A DNA stretch of 64,000 nt from Ascarosepion bandense (GCA_037127315.1 JBBBDQ010001270.1:845001-909000); one strand, 5' to 3'; counted from the first letter of the stretch, positions 19,140-30,625 are shown. Translations and numbers: made by a program. The notes: generated by a model from the sequence alone, not told the origin.

Positions 19140-19270
19140 AAAACTCAAGCAAATCAAGCAGCTTCTTCCGGCAAACCACTGTTGTGTGGAACCGACTCCT
19201 AGAGGATGTTTTTTCGATCACTGCTATCATAACCTTTTATTTTAAATATTTCACTCTAAGCAAGGCGGGA
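19140..19270 (+). mobile_element. LINE 3' end, second jockey-type family
   Basis: The translation includes SSSFFRQTTVVWNRLLEDVF followed by a TTTCACTCTAAGCAAGG terminus. The WNRLxxxxF layout is the usual end of this LINE group. A related minus-strand fragment is at 42600-42705. Only the last 40 codons remain. Confidence 0.55.
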
Positions 19271-19286
19271 CTGCCCCTCGGGGGTT

Positions 19287-19335
19287 CTTCTTCTTCTTCA
19301 TGTGCCGTTCCACTTCAGGATCATGGACTTCCAAT
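19287..19335 (-). mobile_element. RTE 3' terminal scrap
   Basis: The reverse complement reads WKSMILKWNGT, stop, then AAGAAGAAGAAG, the invariant end of the RTE copies. Only about 50 bp was inserted or retained. Confidence 0.75.
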
Positions 19336-19560
19336 GCGTTTGTTAATAATAGACGTGGAAAGACAGAAAGATTTATGTGTGTATTCAATTTAAATCATCG
19401 GTATAGAGATCCAGTTTAAATTTGAAAAAAAGTTTTTAATTTTGGAATAAAACATGATTTCTTCTTTCAATCTTAACGGCAAAAGTGTCAGTCGATCAAA
19501 ACCCCAGTCACGTATTGTTTCTTATATTACATTGAAAATAATTTTCACAACAATGATCTA

Positions 19561-19615
19561 ACATTGTCTGATGACGAGGTAAAAATCTCAAACCGGAGAA
19601 ATTTCCGTGTCACAA
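19561..19615 (+). other. Hammerhead-like motif, family 2, copy 1
   Basis: Stem I TTGT (19564-19567) pairs with ACAA (19612-19615). CTGATGA (19568-19574) is an exact core. A stem II-like GAGGT / ATCTC follows, then CAAAC where GAAAC is expected, a CGGA / TCCG stem III, and a GTC cleavage triplet at 19609-19611. One extra C precedes stem II and G12 is lost, so this copy is probably inactive. The partner copy is at 52881-52944. Confidence 0.5.
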
Positions 19616-19715
19616 AAAATACTACTCTCTAAAATAATAAATTCTGGGCTGAACATATCCGTTGCTCGCCTACGGCAGAACGGCTGGTACCAGCACAATT
19701 TTTTATATATGTGAT

Positions 19716-20345
19716 CTTTTTCATCTCACCCCAAGCAAGGCATTCCACTGCCACTATTGCGCATGGGGCTACATAGGGGAAAGTAAAGAGAAGGAGTGGT
19801 TAGACATAGGGAATGTCAGGAGGAATGAATGTTAGACATAGTGAATGTCAGGAGGAATGGGAGCAGGTTAGTGTGTTAGGAGGTGTCTATTGACCTTACA
19901 TTTAAACTCCTGGAGATTGTATCCGTCAGGGAAGCAATCGTGTGGAAGAGAATTCCACAGTCGGGAAGTGCGAGGAAAGAAACTATTGGAGTAGAAGTTG
20001 CGGTTGCATTTTATCGGTTTCACTGTAAAAGGGTGGGATCTAGTTGCTAATCTAGTATCTCGTGCAAATTCGAACCTAGAGGGCACCAGTGATCTAAGTT
20101 CATCGGAGCAGAAGCCGTGAAAGTATTTATAGAAGAGACACAGGGAAGCCACGTCGCGCCGGTGGGAGAGAGACTGCAGGCGGTCTGCCAAGTCGGTATC
20201 TATCACATTACAGACCCTCCTCTGAACCTTATCGAGAAGCCCGAGGAGAACAGCAGTGGCACCCGACCAGATATGGCAGCAGTATTCAATGCAGGGGCGG
20301 ATGGTAGATTTATAAATGTGCAGGATAGATTTAGACGGAAAAACC
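19716..20345 (-). mobile_element. Jockey/CR1-like LINE 3' end
   Basis: The minus strand is open for 159 codons (stop at 19868): SKSILHIYKSTIRPCIEYCC, HIWSGATAVLLGLLDKVQRR, then ASLCLFYKYFHGFCSDELRS and LWNSLPHDCFPDGYN to NRHLLTH. The 3' UTR includes an internal 30-bp direct duplication (TTAGACATAGGGAATGTCAG at 19800 and again near 19830). 5'-truncated. Confidence 0.9.
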
Positions 20346-20741
20346 ACAATGAAAATTTAACTTGATCTTCAAGATAACAACGAAATTTCTCGGTTTGCCT
20401 CTGGAGGAAGAAAAAGAAATAAGCTTTTGTTTACGGAAAGAAAAGAGTCTGAGTTTGAGTTTTGTTTAACAGCATATCAACACCTCTGTGGGTTATTTAA
20501 TGGCAAAAAGGTAGAGTTTTAAGGTATTCTTTTAATGTTCATTATAGTGAGATGGTTGATTTAGTCAGATTGTGATAATAATATTTTTTTAGAAAACTGG
20601 GGATGTTTTCTAGTTTTGTATTAAAAAGTGTATTGCTGATATTTTTTCTTCAAAAATGTATTATGGTAATAATTCTTTTCCTTCAAAAGCCTATTATGGC
20701 AATATTTTTTCTTCTTAAAAATGTATTGTTGGCAATATCTT
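20346..20741. other. No gene; short T-rich internal repeats
   Basis: From 20620 to 20770 a motif of the form AAATGTATTATGGCAATAT with TTTTCTTC spacing recurs three or four times with drift, every 45-60 bp. Otherwise unassigned. Confidence 0.45.
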
Positions 20742-20975
20742 TCCTTTAATATATCGATATATTTCTATAAAAAGTATTTTTGTATTTTCATAGTGTTTTG
20801 AACCCATTTGGAGGATAAACTATTTGGCCATAGCTGGGACCCTAACAGGTGCTACCACTCCGAGTCAGGGTGGACCTGGGAACAACAGCAATTAAGAGGT
20901 GGTTCTATGCTCCTCACAACCTTCCAATCAGAGGCCTTGCTGCCGGATGCAGTTTACCGTCATACTCAGGACCGA
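20742..20975 (-). repeat. Repeat F, right inverted copy
   Basis: Inverted partner of 17755-17990 at about 80% identity by eye. The two copies lie 2.8 kb apart in opposite orientation and bracket the structured tandem units. Confidence 0.7.
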
Positions 20976-21333
20976 AAATAAGAGAACCAAAAAAAAAAAC
21001 AAAAAATGGAGTTAAATTATTCAGACCTAAAAATATATCATTCTTTTACCTTCAACCAATTCTGAAAAACTGGATAAGGAATAACCTTAAATTAATTTCA
21101 GGAAAGGCTATTCGAATCTTTTGCTTTCGAGCCGTCCTGAAAACATCATGACGATTTACATTAAAGTCAATGCAGAAAAGCGGGAAAAATCTATAAATTC
21201 AACAAAAAAAAAACAAAAAACAAAACAAAACAAAAAAAAAACAAAACAAAAAAAACAAAAAAAAACAAGGAAATTGTAAAAAAAAAAAAATAAAAGAAGA
21301 AAGAAAACAATGACATTTTTTTATAAATTTCGG
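20976..21333. other. Unassigned with an A-rich tract
   Basis: An A-rich tract with CAAAA units at 21204-21310 (AAAACAAAACAAAA type) lies just before a LINE fragment. No gene. Confidence 0.6.
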
Positions 21334-21600
21334 ATTGCTTCCCCGACGGCTACAATCTCCAGGAGTTTAAATGTAAGGTCAATAGACACCTCCTAACACA
21401 CTAATTCGCATCCATTCTTTCAAACACTCTTCCCATCTACCAAACCCTCAGCCTCGGTATCCTTACCCATCTATCACCCTCCTTCTGACATTTCCTATAT
21501 CTAACCAATCTTTCTCTTCACCTTCCCCTATATAACCCCATGCGCAATAGTGGCAGTGGAATGCCTTGCTTGGAGTGAAATGATTAAAAAAAAAAATTAA
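21334..21600 (+). mobile_element. Jockey/CR1-like LINE, last 260 bp
   Basis: Starts in CFPDGYNLQEFKCKVNRHLL, then stop, 3' UTR, and the terminus GGAGTGAAATGATTAAAAAA. Same subfamily as 19716-20345. Confidence 0.88.
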
Positions 21601-21851
21601 GTTGAAGCATATGGAGATGGTTAACGTTTATTGTCTTGTGTCATACATAACCGAATTCCTTACATTTTAGGATTATTTGCTATCATCAGAAGGTTGAATG
21701 TTGGAATGTGGATTAGTTGAAGAATAAAAACATACGTTTTGCAAGTTAAAATAGAAATTTATTAAAGGAAAAGAATAACATGACTTGGTGGAAGTTAATG
21801 TTCATTATTAAGAAGTTAAGGGTAGAGTTCGTAGAGGTAACTTGTTGGAAA

Positions 21852-22312
21852 GGATTTTTTTTTTTTTTTTTTATAAGCGTTTCACCCCGAGCAAGGCATG
21901 TCACTGCCACTACTGCGCAGGGGGCTACGTAGAGTGGAGAAAGGCTGATTAAATATAGGAAATGTCAGAGGGTGGGTGATAGGCGGGTAAGGATACTGAG
22001 AATGAGGGTTGGGTAGATGAGAGTGTTCTGAGAATAGTTGGGAGTTAGTGTGATAGGAGGTGTCTATTGACCCTACATTTAAACACCTGGAGATTGTAAC
22101 TGTCGGGAATGCAGACTTGTGGAAGGGAGTTCCACAGGCGGGAAGCGCAAGAAAAGAAGCTGTTGGAGTAGAATTTACGGTTACATCTTATTTGTTTAAC
22201 TGTAAAAGGGTGGGACCTAGTTGCTAATCTAGTATCTCGTGTAAATTCCTGCTTAGGCGGCACCAGTGATCTAAGCTCATCGGAGCAGAAGCTATGAAAG
22301 TACTTGTAGAAG
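21852..22312 (-). mobile_element. Jockey/CR1-like LINE 3' end
   Basis: It begins on the plus strand with a run of T (the poly(A) tail), then ATAAGCGTTTCACCCCGAGC. The minus-strand frame covers KYFHSFCSDELRSLVPPK to NRHLLSH and is 5'-truncated at about 22312. It belongs to the same young subfamily as 14282-15078. The open frame continues upstream into unrelated sequence, which should not be counted as coding. Confidence 0.88.
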
Positions 22313-22736
22313 ATTGTCTTTGAAGGTATCGCTCGGTGTGAATGGTGAAAGGCAGGAATTGAGAGGTGAACGATGAAGAAGAAGGAGGTGAGAGAGAAAG
22401 AGAGAGGCAATAATAATACGATCGCTTGACGCTTGTCAAGGGTACGTGTTAATTGCTCGTCATCTTAGCTCTCTGACACGACGGTCGGGTTTGCTTAGCT
22501 TTTATTTCGTTTGGGAATTCATTTCTGGATGTGATTCTAGCCTTTCCATTGGACGACAAACATTTCGTATCGAGGCGTGAAATTTGGCGAGTTTTGTGTG
22601 TGTTAAGCAAAGTTTGTAAATTCGAGAAAATTCGTTTATTTCTAACAATGAATCAGATTTTAATCTTAAATGTAGATCTTGATTTGTTCACTAAAAATTC
22701 TTTATTCCATTCTAAGAAACGCCAGCTTAGCGAAAA
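22313..22736. other. No feature recognised
   Basis: Unassigned sequence between a LINE end and a TATC array. Confidence 0.35.
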
Positions 22737-22737
22737 A

Positions 22738-22849
<112 letters not shown>

Positions 22850-23159
22850 TTAATTTTCTTTGGGTCATAATTAATTTAGACCAGTCCACTGTTGTATTAA
22901 AAAGTGTTCAATACGTTTATATTCTAGAGCTTTTTAATATTTTTCACTTGAAAATAAATTAATTTCCCAATCTAAATTTCAACCATTTGGTATCTTCAGG
23001 CAATAACCTACAAACAGGGATTTTAAACGAACGCGCGACTAGAATTTTTAAACAACTGAAAATTTTCAAAATTAGGGAGGGGTTTTTTAAGGGTTGTCAT
23101 CCATCTTAGTATGGTCCTCGTATGCATTTATATGTATGAGTACATCTAGACATTATTTC
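22850..23159. other. Old repeat, weak similarity to 52.3-52.6 kb
   Basis: The order ATCTTCAGGCAATAACC then GAACGCGCGACTAG resembles TCTTCAGGTGATTTGC then GAACGCGCAATTTTC near 52440-52520. It is probably the same degenerate element. Confidence 0.4.
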
Positions 23160-23270
23160 TGATCTTTCATTTAGTAATTTGCTTTTGTTCTAGGAACAAC
23201 ATGGCTAACTTTTCCTCTTTGCACAATCTGCATACATCGCCACTGTTGCATGGTTTGGGTAATTTATGAT
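23160..23270 (-). repeat. Repeat G, copy 1 (Cys-rich translation)
   Basis: About 70% similar by eye to 52605-52710. On the minus strand it translates KPCNSGDVCRLCKEEKLAM, a CxxGxxCxxC pattern; the other copy keeps KPYNGGKICRLRQN. It is probably the coding remnant of an unidentified retroelement. Its junction with the mariner at 23271 is abrupt. Confidence 0.45.
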
Positions 23271-24052
23271 CACAAGCTTCCGTATTTTCTCAGCGTAAAA
23301 ATCTTTGGACTGATGTCTCAGCCAATCGCTCACAGCACTTTTGACTTCATCACCACTTTCAAACTTCGTGCGTCTCGTGAACTCTTTCAAGGGACCAAAC
23401 AGGTGAAAGTCTGAAGGAGCAAGGTCTGGGCTGTAAGCGGGAGAGACACTGCTGGGACAACTTGACCCTTTTCTGTTTGTGCTCTCCAGTAAGCATCTTT
23501 GGCACCCACCGGCAGCTGACCTTCATGTAGGCGAGGTCATCATGGACAATTCTGTGTGTTGTCCCAACAGATAGGCTCAAAGTCCTTGCAATGTCATCCA
23601 CTGTCATTCTTCTGTCAGAATGAATGAGGTCATTGACTGATTCGATCACCTCAGGAGACCTCACTTCTGTACACCTCCCAGGCCTGTCTTCATCCTCAAT
23701 ACTGTTCCGTCCTTTTTAAAACAATTTAGCCCACTTGTAGACATTTTTTGGCTGAAACATGTGGTATCATACACAACTGACATTCTCCTACGAATTTCAA
23801 CTGGTTTGCACCCTTCATCAACCAAAACTTGATAACTGAACTCTGTTCAATCTTGGAAAATGCTTCTTTGTCGGCCATCTTTGTTAATCTCCAAAACTCT
23901 CAAAAAAGTTTTTCAATCTGCAAAAAAAAAAAAAAGAAGAAAAATCTATTTGAAAAAGAAGAAAAGGAAAGAAATGGAAAAAAAAGTAAGCTTCTAGCTG
24001 TATTAGAAGTCTCTATACCAAAAGATTCACCTTATTTATTGAATGACCTTCG
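23271..24052 (-). mobile_element. Mariner element, internally deleted and 3'-truncated
   Basis: The right end is a mariner terminus (GAATGACCTTCG on the plus strand next to TA), closely like 3388-3946. On the minus strand the transposase starts MADKEAFSKIEQSSVI, with shifts, then helix-turn-helix-like DLIHSDRRMTVDDIARTLSL, then VGTTHRIVHDDLAY and CRWVPKMLTGEHKQKR. It then jumps straight to YSPDLAPSDFHLFGPLK and ends WLRHQSKDFYAEKIRKLV. The segment with the first two catalytic aspartates is deleted; the third (in PSD) is present. The other terminus is missing, cut at 23271 by repeat G. A frame change lies near 23365. Confidence 0.88.
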
Positions 24053-24054
24053 TA

Positions 24055-24522
24055 CATGTCTGTGTGGACACAATGACTAATGGCGGTGATATGTGCGTTT
24101 TAAGTTGTAGTTTTGTTGAGGTTATGTTTCGGCATACAGTTTGATCGCTTTACAAAATATTGTAGGATATTATATGGAATAATGTCCTGAAAGAATTATT
24201 TCATATTAATTGTTTGGCGGCATATCAACCTCGATGGCATCGGTGACCAAACTTCGTTAATGTAAGACCCGCATACGATAAAGTTCAGATGTTTGAGAAT
24301 CGCAAGATATGAACAAAATTTACATATACACCATCAGAATACTAGCGTTTCACACAAGCAATATTTCACCACATAATAAAACTGGCCACTATCGTTATAT
24401 CGGCTTTCTTACTGAACGTTGTTAATAGTATCCGTTGGTTATTTGGTGATGATTTTAACACAGTTAACCTATTTTTCCTTAATGTTGATTTTTTGTGGTT
24501 TGTTCTCTGGTGATCCTTGCCA
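24055..24522. other. No feature recognised
   Basis: Unassigned AT-rich sequence. Confidence 0.35.
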
Positions 24523-25327
24523 GGGTTCGTCATTGGCGGCCACACTTTCAACAATGTAAGTTACGAGAATGACACGGTGCTGATAGCAGACACGGAAAAG
24601 AAAATGCAGGACCTCCTACAAAAGGTAGCAAGAGAAAGCGGGAAGAAAGGACTGAGCATAAAATGAATGTATGGTCAAAAACAAAATCAAAACTCCAAAA
24701 TGCCAACTACAAGTCGGAGAAACTGAAAAATAACGTAAAGAAATCTAAATAACTGGGAAACGTTCTGACAAAAAATATGGAAACTGCAATTTTGAGATCC
24801 AAAGAGGCATTAGCATGGTTAATGACGCATTTCAAAAGCTGCCCATAGTACTAAAAGACAAGAAAACCTAATTGTAAACAAAGAAAAGAGCGCTGAACTG
24901 CTATGTGATATCTGTCCTTCTGTATGGCAGTGAATGTTGGACGATCTCAATGATGAAAGAGAGGCTCGAGACAGCAGAAATATGGTTCTATAGAAGAATC
25001 CTGAGGATATCAAAGAGTGAGTACGTGAGCAACGACGAGATGTTGGAGAGAATACAAACGAGAAAAATCTCATACTTAACATCAGAAAGAGACAGCTGAG
25101 GAAGGAGGATCTGGAGAAACTAATACTCGCAGGACGGATATAAGGAATGAGAGACGGGAAAAAGCAGCACTAGACACATTTGCTAGTATTGAACAAATTG
25201 ATGGCGGAGCACGGTTTGGAAGAGATACCAAGGCTAAAAATATTGAGAGCGACAATATACACGGCCATATGGAAGTTCATGATCGCCTACGTCTTGAAGG
25301 GACATGGTACATAAAGAAGAAGAATAA
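24523..25327 (+). mobile_element. RTE-clade LINE, old diverged copy
   Basis: The translation in shifting frames gives FVIGGHTFNNV, then a YADD-like box degraded to YEND (TVLIADTEKKMQDLLQKVAR), SGKKGLSIK then stop, WLYGSECWTISMMKERLETA, WFYRRILRISKSEYVSNDEM, and it ends FMIAYVLKGHGT before AAGAAGAAGAATAAC. It has many stops and indels, more than the 28.9 kb copy, so it is an older insertion. Confidence 0.85.
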
Positions 25328-26384
25328 CTGAGAGGCATATAGCAGAAAATGCACAAAGGTTGACCCCTTTTAACGGTGAATGCAAAATCTACCTCACACT
25401 CTGGCTTAAATATTCTGTTTATCTTCAAATTTTCATTTCTTACAATTTGAGAAGGCAATCTGCCTTCACAGATTTTTCACAGACATGTTTAAAAAAACTT
25501 TTATCGAAAGCGTACCAACTAGGTCTGTGAACCGACGCTCGGCTTCCTGGTCGTTGATGTATTTGATTCAGTAGCTGATCTTCAAGTCGATTAGTACAAC
25601 CGTGTTCTTCCCCGCCCACGCTGTGAATTTTGATCTCAAGGAAGTTACGCTGAAATCTTGCTAGCTGTCTCTTCACCAAGTTGAACCAGACTGGACGCGC
25701 GCACACATTTGATTTAATGAAAACGGCACCAAAAATAAATTGAATGGCGCCTGAATAAGTTGCAGAAGAAGTCTTTATATACAAACAAAAAGAAACAAAA
25801 ATAAAAGAGAATATAATCCCCTATCTCTACTTAACCGACAACGGAGCGGAAGTTTCGTCCAAGAGAAGTATTTGTCTTCTTTATGTTAATTCGAGTTGTT
25901 GGTTGGTAATGTCAGTTCACTCCAATCGGAGTTTTCAAGTTAGTGACTATTCAAAAATGTCTTTGTTCGCTTCTTATGGAAGCTTTACGGAAACTGCCGA
26001 AGGTTGGTCTTTGTGTGTGGTGGCCAGCGGCAGGGTTAGTAATTTGTCTTTTCTGTCTCAGCTCGGCGCAACTACTCTCCGGCCTCCCCGGAGCTCTATT
26101 TTTATGCTTGTCCCAAATTCACTAAAGGCAGAGGATAACGAACATGCAAGTTCAATCTCTGGTCAATGAAATTTTCGCTCACGTTTTTGGGCGGAGCCAC
26201 CTTTCTCTCTGTTTTTTTTTTTCCATTGTTTTAAACAGCTTCTTTTTTAGTGATATCTCTTCTTTTCGGCTGTTTTTTTTTTTTTTTTGATGCCGAAAAA
26301 AAAAATCTAGTTTTTATGTTTATAAATCTCTTTTCAACTAAATTTTAAAATTTATTTTATTCTCATGAAATTTAACCTTTTGCA
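25328..26384. other. No gene recognised
   Basis: Roughly 1 kb without a repeat match. Open frames of 74-114 codons (for example 25440-25784 minus, 25903-26169 plus) have no recognisable domains and overlap one another on both strands. Poly(T) runs at 26205-26290. Confidence 0.35.
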
Positions 26385-26640
26385 CTCATCAAATATTTCC
26401 TTTTATTTGGGACAATGCTTTCCGACAATTAAAAAAAATATGTTTTGTTTAAAATTTTTACTTTTATCTGCGGTGTAACTCAGACTTGGAAAAATTAATT
26501 TCACTTCTCTCCGATAGTCAGAATTTAACTTTTGTTTTCACTTATCAAATATTTCCTTTATTGGTGACATTCCTTCCCGATAATCAAGAATTATACTTTG
26601 ATTTAAAGTTTTTTCTTTTTATCTGCTGTGTATCTCAAAC
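26385..26640. repeat. Two-unit degenerate direct repeat, about 130 bp
   Basis: TCATCAAATATTTCCTTTTATTT ... TTTTATCTGCGGTGTAACTC at 26390-26480 recurs as TATCAAATATTTCCTTTATT ... TTTTATCTGCTGTGTATCTC at 26545-26635. Shared order, moderate divergence. (Strings quoted in part.). Confidence 0.6.
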
Positions 26641-27399
26641 ATCAATTGTATTTCTCCCAGCAACCTCATTTCTACCTGTCAATAGTAATCTGTCAACTAA
26701 TAGCACACCAGCAAAATATAAATTCGTTCATATCTCTCGGCTTTGAGTTTAGCGACCCCTTACCTTCCTCTGCCCACACTAGAATAAATTTTATTACCTG
26801 CATTCATATTAGAACAACAACTGTTTTTTTGGTTGGTTCTTTTCGATTTATAAAAATTAATAATACGGACCAACACAATTTCTTCCATTTTATTTGCAAC
26901 AATGAATAATACCAGCCTGGCTAAAAACAGTGTTACAGGTCGGCACAGTTCAATTTCCGGTTTTACGCTGTATTAGTGCGCATGACGTGAATGCAGACCC
27001 CTCAATACCCTGACCTCAGTTTCCTGACATTTCTCTGCAATCCTTGCTGACTGGAAATTTCTTTAGCACCTCTGCCTTCCAGCATTTTTTCCCTCTGCAC
27101 TAAAACAATGCCTCATTCAGATCTAGCTTTAAAAATAGGATTTAAATTCTTAAATATTTTTACTAACCATGAACATTAAACTTACGTTTTAATCCAATTG
27201 GGTGTCAATTCATACCTAATAAATAATTAGAAAAATTGAAATTTATTTATTTGCGTTTCATATTAAATGTGATATTAAAAAAGGGGCTCAGCCAAGATAT
27301 TACCTAGAGTTGAATATTGAAGGTCAAAGTGCTACATGTAGCTCGCGAACCGCGGTTTAGCCCTGCTTTATGATATAAAGCAACTTACCGACTCGTCCG
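26641..27399. other. No feature recognised
   Basis: Unassigned AT-rich sequence, no convincing reading frame. Confidence 0.35.
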
Positions 27400-28592
27400 A
27401 ATCCTGATGAATAGAGCGAGAAGCAGAATTAGGCCAGAGATAAAACAAGAACAGTGTGGGTTCGTCAAAGACACTGGAACAAGGAACGCCATATTTATGA
27501 TTAGGATGATCTCCGAAAGGAGAATACAAATGAAGAATGGCTTGTACCTCTGTTTTATCGATTATGCAAAGGCATTCGACAAAATACGCCACAAAGAATA
27601 GATGGAGATGCTCAGCAGCTTTGACATATTTGGGAAAGACATAAGAGTAATCGAGAATCTCTACTGGTAGCAAACTGCCTGCATACGGAAAGGTAATGAA
27701 TTCAGCAGATATACAAAGAAAGAAATAGGCGTAAGACAAGGATGCGTCTTTTCACCGGATCTATTCAATTTGTACAGTGAGACTATTCTGAAGACCCTAG
27801 ATGTTATGCCAGAATTTGTCATCGGAGGCCACAATTTGAATAACATAAGGTATGCAGATGATACAGTGCAGATAGAAGACACGGAAACTACAAGAACTCC
27901 TACGGAAGATAGCTGAAGAGAGTGACAAGAAATGACTATAAATAAACTGCAAGAAAACCGAATGCATGGCGATCAGCAAAAGGCGCAGCCCAAAAATGCA
28001 AAATACAGGTGGGGGATACTAAAATCTATTTAAATACCTGGGAAATGTTCTAACAGAAGACGGAAAGCGTAACACAGATATCGGAAGTCGAATTGGCATG
28101 GCGAAGGACGCATTCCAGCAACTGAGTAGAGTATTAAGAGACAGGAAAATTTCTCTAGAAACAAAGAAGAGAGTACTGGATTACTATGCAATGTCAGTTC
28201 TTCAATATGGCCGTGAATGCTGGATAATCTTCACAAAGATGAAGGAAAAACTTCTACAGATAGATGCTGCGGATATCATGGAACAATGATGAGGTTTTGG
28301 AAAGAATGGAAACTAAAAGGAAATTAATAATGAACATCAGGAAGAGACAGCGAAAGTTCCTGGAGCATGCAATGAGGAAGGAGGGCTTGGAGAACCTGAT
28401 ACTAACAGGCTAGATAGAGAGAAAAAGAGACAGGGGAAAGCAGCGGATAACATATTTGAAGGGCCTGTTCAGGTGGATGACAGAATGGAGGTTGCGTGGG
28501 GTAACAGGAGAAAGCGTGCTAAGTGCCACCGGGAATAGGGAGACGTGGAAATCCTACGTCCTGAAAAGAAAAGGGCACATAGAAGAAGAAAA
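27400..28592 (+). mobile_element. RTE-clade LINE with RT core, long 3' copy
   Basis: It begins in the early reverse-transcriptase domain (IRPEIKQEQCGFVKDTGTRN), then GLYLCFIDYAKAFDKIRHKE with a stop, GVRQGCVFSPDLFNLYSETI, and the catalytic NIRYADDTV at about 27845-27870. The 3' half follows: MAKDAFQQLSRVLRDRKISL, VLDYYAMSVLQYGRECW. A deletion near 28265 removes the WFYRRML block, then RKRQRKFLEHAMRKEGLENL. The end is ...SYVLKRKGT and an AGAAGAAGAA tail. Stops and shifts make it non-functional. Confidence 0.9.
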
Positions 28593-28725
28593 CGGACTAC
28601 AATGGAAGGGGATTCGTGCCAACAGGTAATGATCTCTGGTAATTCCTCTATTTGATTGATTTCATCTTACGAACGCCAGTTTAACAGTTCTTCATTGGTC
28701 CACGTTTATCCATAGGCACCTCCAC

Positions 28726-28880
28726 TAATTTTTGTTGCCTAAGATTTAGAGTGAATTTTTATAATAAAAAAGATTCCTTAAAGCTTCCATTTTAGCTTCA
28801 ATTGAAAGCTGGAGGATTAAATTTACTTTTTCCAGTAAGCAGAATAGTCTGGTGTATTTTACACAAAAATTATAATTAAG
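28726..28880 (+). repeat. Repeat H, copy 1
   Basis: Shares TAGCTTCAATTGAAAGCTG, GGATTAAA-TTACTTTTTC and TCTGGTGTATTT with 30470-30625, same orientation, at about 85% by eye. The two copies flank the RTE insertion at 28921-30003. They also contain a small palindrome, AGCTTCAATTGAAAGCT. Confidence 0.75.
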
Positions 28881-28920
28881 CCTTCATGACTAGCAATTAA
28901 GTTTAATAACTGGTAGTAAA

Positions 28921-30003
28921 CTTGTACCTATGCTTCATTGATTACGCGAAAGCATTCGACAAAATACGACACAAAGAATTGATGGAAATGCTAGGCAACC
29001 TCGACATTTTCGGCAAAGACAGAAGAATAATCAAGAATCTCTACTGGCAGCAAACGGCCTGCATACGGACAGGTAACGACCCCAGTAGATACACAAAGAT
29101 AGAAAAAGGCGTAAGACAAGGATGTGTCTTTTCACCGGATTTGTTCAACCTATACAGCGAGAGGATTTGTTATTGGAGGCCACAACCTGAACAACATAAG
29201 ATACGCGGACGATACAGTACTGTTTGCGGACACGGAAAGGAAACTGCAAGATCTCATACAGAAAGTAGCAGTGGAGAGTGACAAGAAGGGACTACAAATA
29301 AACTTTAAGAAAACTGAGTGCATGGTCATCAGCAAAAGATACAACCCAAAATGCCAAATACAGGTGGGGGATAACAGAATCAAACAAGTCCAAGAATTTA
29401 AGTACCTAGGAAGTGTGCTAACAGGGGATGGAAAGTGCGACACGGAGATCCGAAGGCGAATTGGCATGGCAAAGGACGCGTTCCAGAAGATGAGAAAAAT
29501 ACTAACACAGGAAAACCTCAATAGAAACGAAGAAAAGAGTGCTAGACTGCTACGTGATGTCAGTTCTTCAATATGGCTGTGAATGCTGGACAATATCATC
29601 GAAAATGAGGACAAAACTGGAAGCGGCCGAAATGTGGTTCTACAGAAGGATGCTACGGATATCGTGGACTGAGCATACAAGCAACGACGAAGTGTTAGAA
29701 AGGATGGCAACAAAAAGGAAATTGATGCTGAGCATCAGGAAGAGACAACTGAAGTTCCTGGGACATGCAATGAGGAAGGAGAGCCTGGAGAACCTGATAC
29801 TGACTGGACAGATAGAAGGAAGGAGAGACAAAAGAAGGCAGCGGATAACATATTTGCAGGGTCTGATCAGGTGGATGACGGAACGGGGGTTGCTAGGAGC
29901 AACAGGAGCAAACATACTAAGAGCTACAAGGGATAGGGAGACGTGGAGATCCATGATCGCCTACGTCCTGAAGGGACAGGGCACATAGAAGAAGAAGAAG
30001 TAA
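28921..30003 (+). mobile_element. RTE-clade LINE, best-preserved copy in window
   Basis: The order covers LCFIDYAKAFDKIRHKELME, IIKNLYWQQTACIRTGNDPS, KGVRQGCVFSPDLFNLYSER, then after a roughly 26-bp deletion and frame change VIGGHNLNNIRYADDTVLFA (YADD is the catalytic box). TERKLQDLIQKVAVESDKKG, ECMVISKRYNPKCQIQVGDN and GSVLTGDGKCDTEIRRRIGM follow. Near 29515 a second shift occurs, then LDCYVMSVLQYGCECWTISS, AAEMWFYRRMLRISWTEHTS and the end MIAYVLKGQGT, stop, AGAAGAAGAAG. The endonuclease and the start of the RT are missing (5' truncation). Only two shifts separate it from an open 3' half. Confidence 0.93.
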
Positions 30004-30095
30004 AGAGAATGTAATTAGCCAACGCTGCCTCACTATTGTCGCTCAAATGAATTAAACCAACACTGCCTTGTCTCTCTCTCCATGAGTGTGACAGG

Positions 30096-30099
<4 letters not shown>

Positions 30100-30132
<33 letters not shown>

Positions 30133-30174
30133 AATAAATACACAGTGTTCTTTATGGTAATGAAGAGGAGTATG

Positions 30175-30240
<66 letters not shown>
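30100..30240. repeat. (AT)n and (AT)n-(GT)n microsatellites
   Basis: AT run 30100-30130; AT then GT run 30178-30240. Confidence 0.95.
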
Positions 30241-30243
<3 letters not shown>

Positions 30244-30469
30244 ATGTGAAGTTTGCACAAACACACACATATAGATAACATTACTAAACTCAACCAACCA
30301 TAATTAATACCTGAAAATTAAGAAAAAATAACTTTTCCATTTAACCACTAGGTTATTAATAACAAAATACAGATATAAGTGTACATCTGCCTGTGCATGT
30401 GCATTTATATGTGTATATATGTAATTGTGTGTATACTTATAAATATACATGCATGAATGTAGTTATCTT

Positions 30470-30625
30470 CACTAATTTTTGTTACCTTGGTTTAAAATGA
30501 ATTTTTATAAATAAAAACCTTTCTTGAAGCTTTCATTTTAGCTTCAATTGAAAGCTGAAGGATTAAACTTACTTTTTCTTAATAAACAAAATACTCTGGT
30601 GTATTTCAAACAAACAATATATTGA
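30470..30625 (+). repeat. Repeat H, copy 2
   Basis: Direct partner of 28726-28880. The family is otherwise unidentified. Confidence 0.75.

Noticed and set aside
22045..22410. 121-codon frame as a complete protein
   Set aside because: Only the part below about 22312 is LINE; the rest reads through the 5' junction.
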